From the NCBI RefSeq assembly GCF_008035925.1, contig NZ_CP036264.1, positions 395,774-459,773 of the forward strand: a stretch of DNA of 64,000 bases, in the 5' to 3' direction. A program made the position numbers and the translations under genes. Under the pieces are notes generated by a model, which searched no databases, was not told where the DNA came from, and worked only from the letters and a program-made list of their open reading frames with translations. Below are positions 40,477 through 49,082 of this stretch, piece by piece. The stretch comes from Stieleria maiorica (GTDB lineage: Bacteria; Planctomycetota; Planctomycetia; Pirellulales; Pirellulaceae). The first letter of the stretch is position 1, and each line of letters starts with the position of its first letter.

Positions 40477-40703
40477 GAACACGGTTCTGAAAGCAATCTT
40501 CAATGAAGCCAATTCAGTGCCCGCGTCGAGCTTCGGTATTCATTCAATCAATGCCGCTCCGTTGGGACACTCAAGGTAAAAGGTTGAAGCCATTTCAGAG
40601 TATTCGCCGTGAGGCAAACAGTTAGGACCACAGCAAGAGGTCACTCACACCAGCCGAACATCGCCCAAATCGATTATCAGTACGCGCCGCACGTTTTTGA
40701 ATC
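40322..40703 (+). other. Non-coding region after the transposase; possible bridge-RNA region and junction
   Basis: 382 bp without a convincing gene. The first ~155 bp include both right-hand inverted repeats and would be the right flank of the element, where IS1111-type members encode their bridge RNA. The rest (~40480-40700) looks less GC-biased than its surroundings and matches nothing I recognise. An in-frame TGA at 40698-40700 closes the frame just before the next ORF. Confidence 0.35.
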
Positions 40704-43700
40704 GTGATCAAAAACAGTCCGATATCGGTGCGCAAATACGGCTCCGAAAAATATTTCCAAACGAGACTTGACCATGTTAGAAAAGGCCTAGTGACCGGAT
40801 TTGCCAACATCGGAATCGGTGCGGCGCTGACCACCGCGGGTGGGTTGGGGGGAATTCACCTGCCGACCAATGCGGGCATTCTCAATTACAAGGTCTACAG
40901 CGCCGATCCCTCCAGATCCGTGATCGCGGAGGGATCCGTGGCGGAGGTAACACCGGATAACAACCTCTTGATCATCGACGTGCCGTCCGACTCCCCCGCT
41001 CCCGGTGAACCAAGCGTCAATAGTGTTACGCTTCGCTACGAAAATGATCGGACGGTTGCAGTTGTCGATGGCACAGGGTTTCAAGGTCCTGAGGAGCTAG
41101 ACCGAGCATCCGTGTTCTTCAGCATCGATGGCGAACGTTTCGGACCGTATTTCCCATTGGTGGTGACCGAAAGTGAAATCCAGTTCGAGCTTCCTACGGA
41201 TCTGGTTATCGGGGAATCGACGATTCAGATCGCCAGGAGCTACAACACCATTCAAGGGGCAGCGGCGCAGGTGCTGTCGAAGCCGTTTTCGATCCGATCG
41301 GCAGGCGGCTTCGCGTTCGTTGCCAAGCCGGTGGACGGTTCCGTGGCGGTCGTCCACGCTGATCGTGCTGCGCACAACGTACCTGGAGAGGCGCCGACGA
41401 CCTTCAAAACGATCGAGCTTTCCGGCCTAAAGCCATCATCGGTCACCATGTCGCCCGATCGCAAGCTTCTATTCGCCCTCGACCAATCCTCAAAAATGGT
41501 TTCGCTGATCGATCCGATCAATCTCCAAGAATTGACCGGTCCGCAGGGTCGGTTGAGACTTAAACTGCCCGGCAAGCCGCATGCGATCGCAGTGGATCCT
41601 CTCGGCCAATATGCCTATATCTCGGACGAGAATAAGAACTCGATTTACGTGATCGATGTTGATTTTTCCTCGGACAGTTTTTTGACCAAGGTTCGCACGA
41701 TCAATGTCGGCGGAGGTTTTGTGTTCGGGCAGGTCGGACTAAGAGGTCTGGCGATCGATCCGACGGGCAGGCACCTGATCGTCGCCGATCCGGTAAATCT
41801 TCGTAGCGATGGATATTTTGGACGCACCCCCGACGCGAATGGAAAACTCCACGTCTATGACGTATCTCCCCACAGCAAGGCTCGTTGGGCCCATTTGCAA
41901 TCACTTGAGGCGGGGAATTATCCATTTGCCGTGAGAGCCACGGGATTCGCCGACACGATCGCAGTAACGAACTTTCTGTCTGATAATCAGGGCGTACAGA
42001 TCTTTCAGCGTGACGTGGGAGGTGAGTGGTCGAAACTCACCGACATCAGGCTGGTGCTCGGCGAACGTCAAGCAATTTCCCCGGGGCCGATCTCGGACTC
42101 TTTCGACGTCAACAATGCCCGTGACGTGATTATCACGCCAGATGGGAAATGGGGATTCGTCGCCGGGTTCAATGTCCCCGATCCAAAAAACCAAGTGACA
42201 TTGAATCCGGGAATCGGTGTCAAATTCACCGGCGGCGGTGATCCGAGCAAGCGACATTCCTATCGCTTCCGTAGTCCTCACTTCGCTGGAAGCAACGTCG
42301 GCATCATTCAAAATCCTCTCTCCACCAATGCGAAGCTTGTCGCGGCCACACGGCCCATCCCTAACAGCTATGTTTCAAGCTTAGCGCTTTCGAGCGATGG
42401 CAAGTATTTGCATGCCGCCTATCCGGGCGTTCAGTTCGTGCCGAACGTCGACGAGCAGGAAGGTGGGAATGAGCCAACAGCTACGGCAAGCCAAAGGGGG
42501 GCACTGCTTGTATACGACGTGGATGCGATCGCCGAGTCTGTTGTCGCCAATGCGGAAATCACGGTCGCCGTTCCCGTCTTGTGGGGAGGCCCAACGGCGC
42601 CAATCCTCGCACGACATTCGATCAACGATGTCAACGATGGACAGTGGTCGCCGGAAGATCCGCAAACGGTGAATCAATCGATCGATATCAACGCCGCGTT
42701 TCGTCCGGTTGCGTTCACCGGCGATGGATTCGTCAACCTGGAAGTTTACTCCGAAGAGAATTCTCCACTGTTTCTCGGAGGAAACGCCAAGAGTGTTGCG
42801 ATCGATACCGATGCAGGCCCGCAGATTCGTGTCTTCGGTCAGGATAATTTCAATCTCGAAAACTCGAGTTCGGCCGACACGGACTACGCGACCGAACGCA
42901 TCGATGTATTCGATCTAGGTGAAATCCGCCGACTCACTGATGCCAAGTTGATTCTCGAAGCATCTGTTTTAGCTGCGAACGTTGGGAACCCATTTATTGA
43001 AATCAAGAGCATTCTCGAGAAATACTTCGATGTCTCAACCATTGAGTTGCCGGTTACGAATGAGCCGATTTTCGCAGCGGCCGAACACCTGCGGCACTTT
43101 CTCGACAACGTTGGGACGCCGATCCACCACCCGCTCGGCAGCCGACTGTCGGACTTGATTGCTGAAGATCGGGCTCATGTAAACAATCATCTGGCGACGA
43201 CCGTCGCCGTCTCGCGTTTGCTCGACGAACAAGTCGCGAATAGCTCAGGCACCCTAACGATCGATCCCTACGATTTTGACAAAGTCAATATTGTACGGCC
43301 GCAGTTCACCTTGCCCGACCCGTTCTACGCGATCGGAGGAACGCAGGGACTTCAAATTACGGGAAATGCTCGACTCGTCGACGGTCGTTACAACGGATTC
43401 CTCACCTACACTTACATCGACACGTACGGGTACGGGCAGAACGACAGCGAAGAATTCGCGTGGCCGGACAGTTTTGCCCGGGACCTGCAGGTCCACGGCT
43501 TGGCACGTCCCTTCACGGTGACCGTGACTGTGATGTCACCTTTCGACATCAAGGCGAAACCTCAGGCCCCCCCTCCGCCGCCTCCGGCTTTGCAAGAGGC
43601 AGGTTCGATACATTCCATAACGCCCCCACCTGCCCACTCGGTCGAGGCTGTCGACGGCGCATTCACACTACGCGAAACACTCGGCGGACAACTTCGCTCC

Positions 43701-46562
43701 ACCCACCCGATCTTTCTTCCGGCAGGAGCAACTGCCATTCAGTTCGACGTGACGCAACTCAATCTTGTCGACGATGTCGTCGGTCCCAGTGACTCGTTCG
43801 AAGTCGCCTTGATTGACGATACTACTGGGCAATCAGTGGTGTCCACGATTTCGCTTTCCGATACGGATGCCCTGTTGAACCTGCAGTCGGACATGACTCT
43901 TTACTTCGGAACCGAGATCTCTATCCCGAATGTTTCTCAATCGGGACAACCATCGTCATTGGATGGTCCTTTCACGGTGACCATCGATTTGACCGCAATC
44001 GATGTAGACAAGGCCGCGACCCTCTACTTTGACCTGCTCGGATTTGGTGATGCTGCGAGTTCGGTGGCGATCGACAATCTTCGACTTGTCAATGACTCCG
44101 TCGTTGATGTCGAGTTTGGACTCGCCGCCGAAAGTGATTCTGGCATCCTCGGCGATGGGCTCACCAACCAAACCGTCGTGCGTCTAGAGGGTTCGACCGC
44201 GCCAGGGACCGCTCTGTTGCTTGATGTCGACGGTGACGGATTTGACGACGGGACAGCAACGGCGGACAGCGATGGCCTGTTCTTCTTCGCTGAGATCGTA
44301 CTTGCCCATGGCGCAAACTCTGTCCGGGTCGAGGCAAATAATGGTGACCAACGGTTGCTCGCCACCCAACGCATTGAAGTGGATTCCAACCGACCGTACG
44401 CCCAGTTAAGCGATCCAATCGCTGCATCGTTGGTTTCATCCGAGCGGGGCTATGTTGACATACAATGGACAGATGAAGGTCTCGCAGGCACGGATGAAAA
44501 CTCAATCGACGCCGACGACGTGACCGTTGGCGATGTCTCCATCGATCGTGCGGAAGACCTCGGCGGCGGGCGGGTTCGGTATTGGTACAACGACGATGGC
44601 GAGACGCTCGGTGATGGGTTGATCGAGGTCACGTTCGTGGCCGGCCAAGTGGCCGACTTGGCCGGGAATGTCAATGCGGGTGGGATCGAGTCGTTCTCCT
44701 TCGATGCGTCTGGGCCCGTGGCCCATCTGGTTTCTCCCGCGGCGGATTCGACCATCAGCGCTGACCCCGGTTACATCGATTTGGCTTGGTCCGACATCGG
44801 GCCGGCCGGGATCGATGAAGCAACCCTGGGGACGGATGACTTGAGGATCACGGGGGTCTCCGTCGATGCGATCGAGACGCTCGCCGATGGAGTGACGCGG
44901 TACTGGTACAACCAAGACGGCGAGACACTGCCCGGTGGCAGGATCGAAGTCGTCGTCCGTGAGAACATCGCCCACGATCTGGCCGGGAATTCCAACGCGA
45001 CCGCCAGTTGGGGCTTTACGGTCCAGTCCAATGATTCGGACTCGGTCGATGTCACCGACAAAGTGAACGTGCAGTTCACCGGGATTCGCTACATCGGTGC
45101 GTTCGGGTCCTATCTGTTCTTCGGAACGGTCGAAAACCGATCCGCCGAGCCGCTGGCAGGTCCGCTGCGAATGTACTTTCAAAACCTGACGCCGGCCGAT
45201 GCGGTTCCCGTCGGGGCGTCCGTCGATGATGAGGGTGTTTACTTCATCGACATCACCGACTACACCGGCGACGCAGCACTCCTGCCGGGTGAAATGACCG
45301 CTACGATTCCGCTGCAATTGCGAATGACGCCGGTACCATTCCACTTTGATCCCATCGTCACCGCGTCGGTCGCCGCACCACCGTCTGCCGGACTGACGCT
45401 GTCGGCCTCGTTGCTTCGTCCGGATCAGTCGATCGACGTGACGCTGGTCGGTGGTCCCGGAAACGCCTCCGATCGGATCGGATTGTTTGCCGTGGGGGCC
45501 GCCGATGACGCTCCGATGGAGTCACTGTACCTGGATGGCACGCCAACTGAGCCGGCCGATGCACTGACCGAGGCGATGTTGACCTTTGACGTCCCCGATG
45601 CAGAAGGCAGCTACGAGTTCCGGTTGTTGACCGCCGCTGGCGTGGCACAGACCAGTCCGACCTTTGTCGTCGCAGACTCGCGTCAACCGGTGCTGTTGGA
45701 TGTTTCTCGTTACGAACCGCTGGACGCCGTGACGAACTCGGATGAGTTGGTTTTCCGTGTGCTGCTTGATCAGCACGTGATGAACCTGTCCACGCTTGAG
45801 TTTGATGTGGTGGGCGGAACCACGGCGGAGGTGTTCGCGATCGAACCGGTTCAGGGCACCGGGGAGGCGTTGTATCAAGTGACCGTCGCGGGCGGAGACC
45901 TGGCGTCGTTTAACGGGGTGGTCGGGTTAACGCTGCAGTCGCCGGCCCCGCCACCTGTCGCATCGTTCCGCGTCGACGGCGGTCTGACGATGGTCGGCCA
46001 GTTCTTCCAAGTCGACAACATCGCACCGAGCGTGGACGGCGTGAATCTGGACGACGGCCAGCACAGCGTGGTCCGCTCCTTGGACCTGGTCTTCGACTCC
46101 GAAGTCGCCATCGGCGAAACGGCGTTCCGATTGCACGACGGCGCGGGGCGCGAGGTTATGATCAGCCAGACCCTGCGAATCGTGGACGGAAAAACGATCG
46201 TGTCGTTGAGCTTTTCCGGTGATCTGGTCGACGAATCGGGGTCGTTGATCGATGGAGCTTACGTGCTGACCGCCTTGCAATCGGAGATTGCCGACCTTGC
46301 CGGCAACCTCTTGAGCGGCAGGCGGGACGCGGAACCGGAGCGTGTGGTCGTCGACGAGTTCTTCCGGTTCTTCGGCGATTCCGATGGCGACCGCGACGTC
46401 GACGGCCAGGACTACGGCCGTTTCGGTCTGTCGCTGTTCAGCCGGCAAGGCGATGAACGCTACGACGGCCGATTCGACTTCGACGGCGATGGGGATGTCG
46501 ACGGGCAGGATTACGCCCAGTTCGGTCGCCGATTGCTGCGAACTTTGCCCCCCAATTCATGA
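40704..46562 (+). CDS. Giant surface-protein ORF without export signal; probable 3' part of the interrupted giant gene
   Basis: 1952 residues, first possible start GTG at 40704. There is no signal peptide or LEPR-type motif; the first ~30 residues look unrelated to the rest, and surface-protein-like sequence begins near GLVTGFANIG (~40780). In order: a glycine/alanine-rich hydrophobic patch; an IPT/TIG-like domain (~98-193); a YVTN-type beta-propeller (~200-620, with MSPDRKLLFALD and AIDPTGRHLIVAD blades); beta-rich regions with a proline run near 43570; two tandem Ig-like repeats sharing the RYWYN and DGETL motifs (~1235-1440); further Ig-like segments; and a C-terminal dockerin-like pair of Ca2+ loops (~1888-1950, both DVDGQDY). 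Lacking an export signal, it cannot reach the surface on its own. Its position and strand fit the displaced C-terminal part of the 8121-residue protein (inference). It may be untranslated. Confidence 0.8.
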   Translation: MIKNSPISVRKYGSEKYFQTRLDHVRKGLVTGFANIGIGAALTTAGGLGGIHLPTNAGILNYKVYSADPSRSVIAEGSVAEVTPDNNLLIIDVPSDSPAPGEPSVNSVTLRYENDRTVAVVDGTGFQGPEELDRASVFFSIDGERFGPYFPLVVTESEIQFELPTDLVIGESTIQIARSYNTIQGAAAQVLSKPFSIRSAGGFAFVAKPVDGSVAVVHADRAAHNVPGEAPTTFKTIELSGLKPSSVTMSPDRKLLFALDQSSKMVSLIDPINLQELTGPQGRLRLKLPGKPHAIAVDPLGQYAYISDENKNSIYVIDVDFSSDSFLTKVRTINVGGGFVFGQVGLRGLAIDPTGRHLIVADPVNLRSDGYFGRTPDANGKLHVYDVSPHSKARWAHLQSLEAGNYPFAVRATGFADTIAVTNFLSDNQGVQIFQRDVGGEWSKLTDIRLVLGERQAISPGPISDSFDVNNARDVIITPDGKWGFVAGFNVPDPKNQVTLNPGIGVKFTGGGDPSKRHSYRFRSPHFAGSNVGIIQNPLSTNAKLVAATRPIPNSYVSSLALSSDGKYLHAAYPGVQFVPNVDEQEGGNEPTATASQRGALLVYDVDAIAESVVANAEITVAVPVLWGGPTAPILARHSINDVNDGQWSPEDPQTVNQSIDINAAFRPVAFTGDGFVNLEVYSEENSPLFLGGNAKSVAIDTDAGPQIRVFGQDNFNLENSSSADTDYATERIDVFDLGEIRRLTDAKLILEASVLAANVGNPFIEIKSILEKYFDVSTIELPVTNEPIFAAAEHLRHFLDNVGTPIHHPLGSRLSDLIAEDRAHVNNHLATTVAVSRLLDEQVANSSGTLTIDPYDFDKVNIVRPQFTLPDPFYAIGGTQGLQITGNARLVDGRYNGFLTYTYIDTYGYGQNDSEEFAWPDSFARDLQVHGLARPFTVTVTVMSPFDIKAKPQAPPPPPPALQEAGSIHSITPPPAHSVEAVDGAFTLRETLGGQLRSTHPIFLPAGATAIQFDVTQLNLVDDVVGPSDSFEVALIDDTTGQSVVSTISLSDTDALLNLQSDMTLYFGTEISIPNVSQSGQPSSLDGPFTVTIDLTAIDVDKAATLYFDLLGFGDAASSVAIDNLRLVNDSVVDVEFGLAAESDSGILGDGLTNQTVVRLEGSTAPGTALLLDVDGDGFDDGTATADSDGLFFFAEIVLAHGANSVRVEANNGDQRLLATQRIEVDSNRPYAQLSDPIAASLVSSERGYVDIQWTDEGLAGTDENSIDADDVTVGDVSIDRAEDLGGGRVRYWYNDDGETLGDGLIEVTFVAGQVADLAGNVNAGGIESFSFDASGPVAHLVSPAADSTISADPGYIDLAWSDIGPAGIDEATLGTDDLRITGVSVDAIETLADGVTRYWYNQDGETLPGGRIEVVVRENIAHDLAGNSNATASWGFTVQSNDSDSVDVTDKVNVQFTGIRYIGAFGSYLFFGTVENRSAEPLAGPLRMYFQNLTPADAVPVGASVDDEGVYFIDITDYTGDAALLPGEMTATIPLQLRMTPVPFHFDPIVTASVAAPPSAGLTLSASLLRPDQSIDVTLVGGPGNASDRIGLFAVGAADDAPMESLYLDGTPTEPADALTEAMLTFDVPDAEGSYEFRLLTAAGVAQTSPTFVVADSRQPVLLDVSRYEPLDAVTNSDELVFRVLLDQHVMNLSTLEFDVVGGTTAEVFAIEPVQGTGEALYQVTVAGGDLASFNGVVGLTLQSPAPPPVASFRVDGGLTMVGQFFQVDNIAPSVDGVNLDDGQHSVVRSLDLVFDSEVAIGETAFRLHDGAGREVMISQTLRIVDGKTIVSLSFSGDLVDESGSLIDGAYVLTALQSEIADLAGNLLSGRRDAEPERVVVDEFFRFFGDSDGDRDVDGQDYGRFGLSLFSRQGDERYDGRFDFDGDGDVDGQDYAQFGRRLLRTLPPNS

Positions 46563-46653
46563 GCCTAAGGATGCCGCACCGTCGCCAATCCGAAGAACCC
46601 AACTACAATGTCAGACCGGCTCTTGCGCCGCGTTTCATCGTGAGGTATCACCC

Positions 46654-47358
46654 GTGTTAAAGATCCCAACCTGTCTGTGCATCGTGCTTGCCTTCGCCGG
46701 CGTGGAGGCGACTGCGGGGGTGATCGTCAACGGCGATTTCTCCAGCCCCGTCGCTTTGCAGGGGTATTCGTCCGGTGGTTCGGTCACCCAGCCGTCTCCG
46801 GGGGATTTCGCCCAGTTCGATGATGTCGGCGTGCTGACGCAGACGTTCACGATTCCTGGCGGAGGTTCGTCGCTCTCGTTTGATTTCGCCTTTTCAACGA
46901 CGACGCCGATCGGGTCAATATTTGGCGACACCTTTGCGGCGGAACTGACGACGTCACCCGACGCGGATGTCTTGGATCTTTTTTTCGTCGATGTCTCGGG
47001 CGTGACGAAGGATCCATTGGACGGCATGGAGGGCCTTTTCCCGAACGTGGTTCCGATCGATGTCGATTTTGATCCCTCGATCTCCATCGCTGGTTTCCCA
47101 AGCAAGCCGGGTGGAACAGACTTTTCCGGGCGAATCTCGCTGTTGCTGCCCAGTGAAGTGCTCGCTGAGTCGGCAACAATCACATTTCGGCTTTTTGATA
47201 GCGGACCCGCATTCGAAACGGTTGCCGCAATCGACAATTTTTCGGTCGTGTCATCCAACACGCCGATCCCCGAACCGGCAAGTCTTGCGGTCTGGATTGT
47301 CATGGCAGCCGGTGGCCTGGCGCGACGCCGAAAACGGGTCCGAGCAAGTTTGGAGTAA
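46654..47358 (+). CDS. PEP-CTERM exported protein
   Basis: 234 residues from the GTG at 46654, with GAGG eight bases upstream; the longer open frame only overlaps the previous gene. The N-terminus is a signal peptide (LKIPTCLCIVLAFAGVEATAG). The middle is a beta-rich domain opening with NGDFSSP. The C-terminus has the full sorting signal: PIPEPASLAVWIV, a hydrophobic helix and the basic RRRKR tail. Such proteins are processed by an exosortase and are tied to extracellular matrix formation. No exosortase gene is in the window. The function of the mature domain is unknown. Confidence 0.88.
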   Translation: MLKIPTCLCIVLAFAGVEATAGVIVNGDFSSPVALQGYSSGGSVTQPSPGDFAQFDDVGVLTQTFTIPGGGSSLSFDFAFSTTTPIGSIFGDTFAAELTTSPDADVLDLFFVDVSGVTKDPLDGMEGLFPNVVPIDVDFDPSISIAGFPSKPGGTDFSGRISLLLPSEVLAESATITFRLFDSGPAFETVAAIDNFSVVSSNTPIPEPASLAVWIVMAAGGLARRRKRVRASLE

Positions 47359-47844
47359 CAAGCTGGGGCATGCGTTAGGCTTTGTCCCTCAACCCGGCAA
47401 GGGTTGTATGTGGTAGCGGAATTCGCCAAGAATTTCGGCTTTTCCTGTATGAGTTGCTGCGAGACGAAAGCCTTGGCGGTTTCCGCTACGGACCTAGTCG
47501 TTCTCTTTCGGCAGGGGCCCGTAGGCTCGCGCCAGACGGCTGATCATCGATTGACATCCGCCGGTTCGCGCCAGCGCGAGCGGCCTTAACTTAGCGGTCT
47601 TGGGCTTTAGCCGCCCACTGTCGCTGCGGAGCAGCGACCGGGAATCGCCTGAAGGCTAGACACCAACACTCATGCTCGCGTCATTCCGGGGCGGGAGCCT
47701 TTTCTCGCACACAGGGTGCTGGGATCGCTCTTGTCGGGGGGTGGGCGAAGTCTCTACGATCGCCGCACGCGGCACGGCAGCCGCGGCTGCGTCGTGCGTG
47801 GCGGAGTTGGGTTCCGGATTTCGTTGGACTTTTGCTAATTCACC
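47359..47844. repeat. Repeat-rich intergenic region upstream of the glycosyltransferase-like gene
   Basis: 486 bp without a gene. It holds an inverted repeat (gtagcggaattcgccaag at 47413-47430 and its near-complement at 47472-47489, 16 of 18 matching), copy 1 of a ~150-bp direct repeat (47515-47667), and a perfect 14-bp palindrome gcagccgcggctgc (47777-47790) within a larger imperfect hairpin that ends ~45 bp before the next start codon. Confidence 0.8.
47515..47667 (+). repeat. Direct repeat flanking the glycosyltransferase-like gene, copy 1
   Basis: 153 bp beginning gggcccgtaggctcgcgcc. It recurs in the same orientation at 48775-48926 with roughly a dozen differences and one single-base gap. 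It contains the perfect hairpin gtcgctgcggagcagcgac. Confidence 0.93.
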
Positions 47845-48741
47845 ATGAAACGTCCCATTGTGTTTGTGCATTGTGGCCGCGGCGAGCATCTCCATTTGGC
47901 GACCCGTCAAGCCAAACTGCACAACCCGGATTCACCAATCGTACTGCTGGGTGATGACTCCAATCGATCGCTGCGATTCGTCGATCAACATTACTGCACC
48001 AGCGACTATTTCGACGCCGCGGCTCGATTCGCCGAGCGTTACGCGCACCACAGCCGGAACCGAGTCGATTGGGAACGGTTCTGTTTCGAGCGTTGGTTCA
48101 TTCTGAACGAGTGGATGGACAAACAGGGGTGCCAGTCCGCCTGGATCTTTGATTCCGACGTGTTGGTCTACAGCGATCTGGACGATGTGGCCGGCCACTT
48201 CGCCGACGACGCCCTGGCCTACTGCAGCTGCAGCGGACACGCGATGCTGGTCGCAAAGCGTTCCGGTTTGCATGCGTTTTGTCGCTTTTGTGAGTCGATG
48301 TACGAACCCGCAGCCGAGAAACAGCAACGGTTGGTTGACTACGCCAAGTCGCAACTGGAGTTGGACGGCCAGGGTGTATCGGACATGACCGCACTGGTTT
48401 GGTTTCGCGAAGAGTCGCCGTTGCCGATCGGGAATCTCTCCTATCCGACCGACGGTCGATTTTTCGACGACAACATCTGCCTGTCCCAGGGATACGAGGT
48501 CGCCGATCGCAAGCGAATTCGATGGCGTGACGGCGTGCCATACGCCACGGATGCCGCGACCGGAGACTTGGTCGGCATGCACGCGATTCACTTCCAAGGG
48601 AACGCAAAGAAGTTGATGCCGGCCTACTCCAGCCAGCCGGACTTTACGGTGCTGGGCAGTTATCTGCGCCGCAAACTGCACTCGCCGCTCCACCGAATCC
48701 GTCGCAAATTTGCGAAGGTCCGGGCGTCTCAAGCGGCTTAG
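47845..48741 (+). CDS. Glycosyltransferase-like protein (GT-A type, putative)
   Basis: 298 residues. The N-terminus PIVFVHCGRGEHLHLATRQAK is a Rossmann-like first strand and helix. The segment AWIFDSDVLVYSDL contains a DxD motif typical of metal-dependent GT-A transferases. FCFERWF and the His-containing GMHAIHFQG near the C-terminus fit the same fold. The protein ends in a basic tail (RRKFAKVRASQAA). No signal peptide is present, so it is likely cytoplasmic, acting on cell-surface glycans. Donor and acceptor are unknown. It stands alone between two direct repeats, which makes it look like a separately acquired or mobile unit (inference). Confidence 0.65.
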   Translation: MKRPIVFVHCGRGEHLHLATRQAKLHNPDSPIVLLGDDSNRSLRFVDQHYCTSDYFDAAARFAERYAHHSRNRVDWERFCFERWFILNEWMDKQGCQSAWIFDSDVLVYSDLDDVAGHFADDALAYCSCSGHAMLVAKRSGLHAFCRFCESMYEPAAEKQQRLVDYAKSQLELDGQGVSDMTALVWFREESPLPIGNLSYPTDGRFFDDNICLSQGYEVADRKRIRWRDGVPYATDAATGDLVGMHAIHFQGNAKKLMPAYSSQPDFTVLGSYLRRKLHSPLHRIRRKFAKVRASQAA

Positions 48742-49082
48742 TACCGCTAAGTGAAGCGTCGTTTCTTCTGGGGAGGGCCCGTAGGCTCGCGCCAGACGGC
48801 TGATCATCGTTTGACATCAGCCGGTTCGCGCCAGCGTCCGGGCCTTAACTTAGCGGTCTTGGGCTTTAGCCGCCCGGTGTCGCTGCGGAGCAGCGACCGG
48901 AAATCGCCTGAAGGCTAAACACCAACGTTAATGTCTGAACCCTTTTCGCTTGGCTGTCTGATCCCAGACGACTTTGCCAGGCGGACATCGTTGCGTCGAA
49001 TTTGTCACGCGGGGCTCTTGCTGTCGCTACAATGGCGAGGTTTCGATCTTTCCGATGCGTCTGAACGTATCGACGTTTGAAG
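48742..49082. repeat. Intergenic region with direct repeat copy 2
   Basis: 341 bp. Most is the second copy of the direct repeat (48775-48926). The remaining ~155 bp up to the next gene carry no feature I can place beyond a presumed promoter. Confidence 0.75.
48775..48926 (+). repeat. Direct repeat flanking the glycosyltransferase-like gene, copy 2
   Basis: 152 bp, same orientation as 47515-47667 and about 1260 bp away, just after the stop of the gene. It also contains the gtcgctgcggagcagcgac hairpin. Confidence 0.93.
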
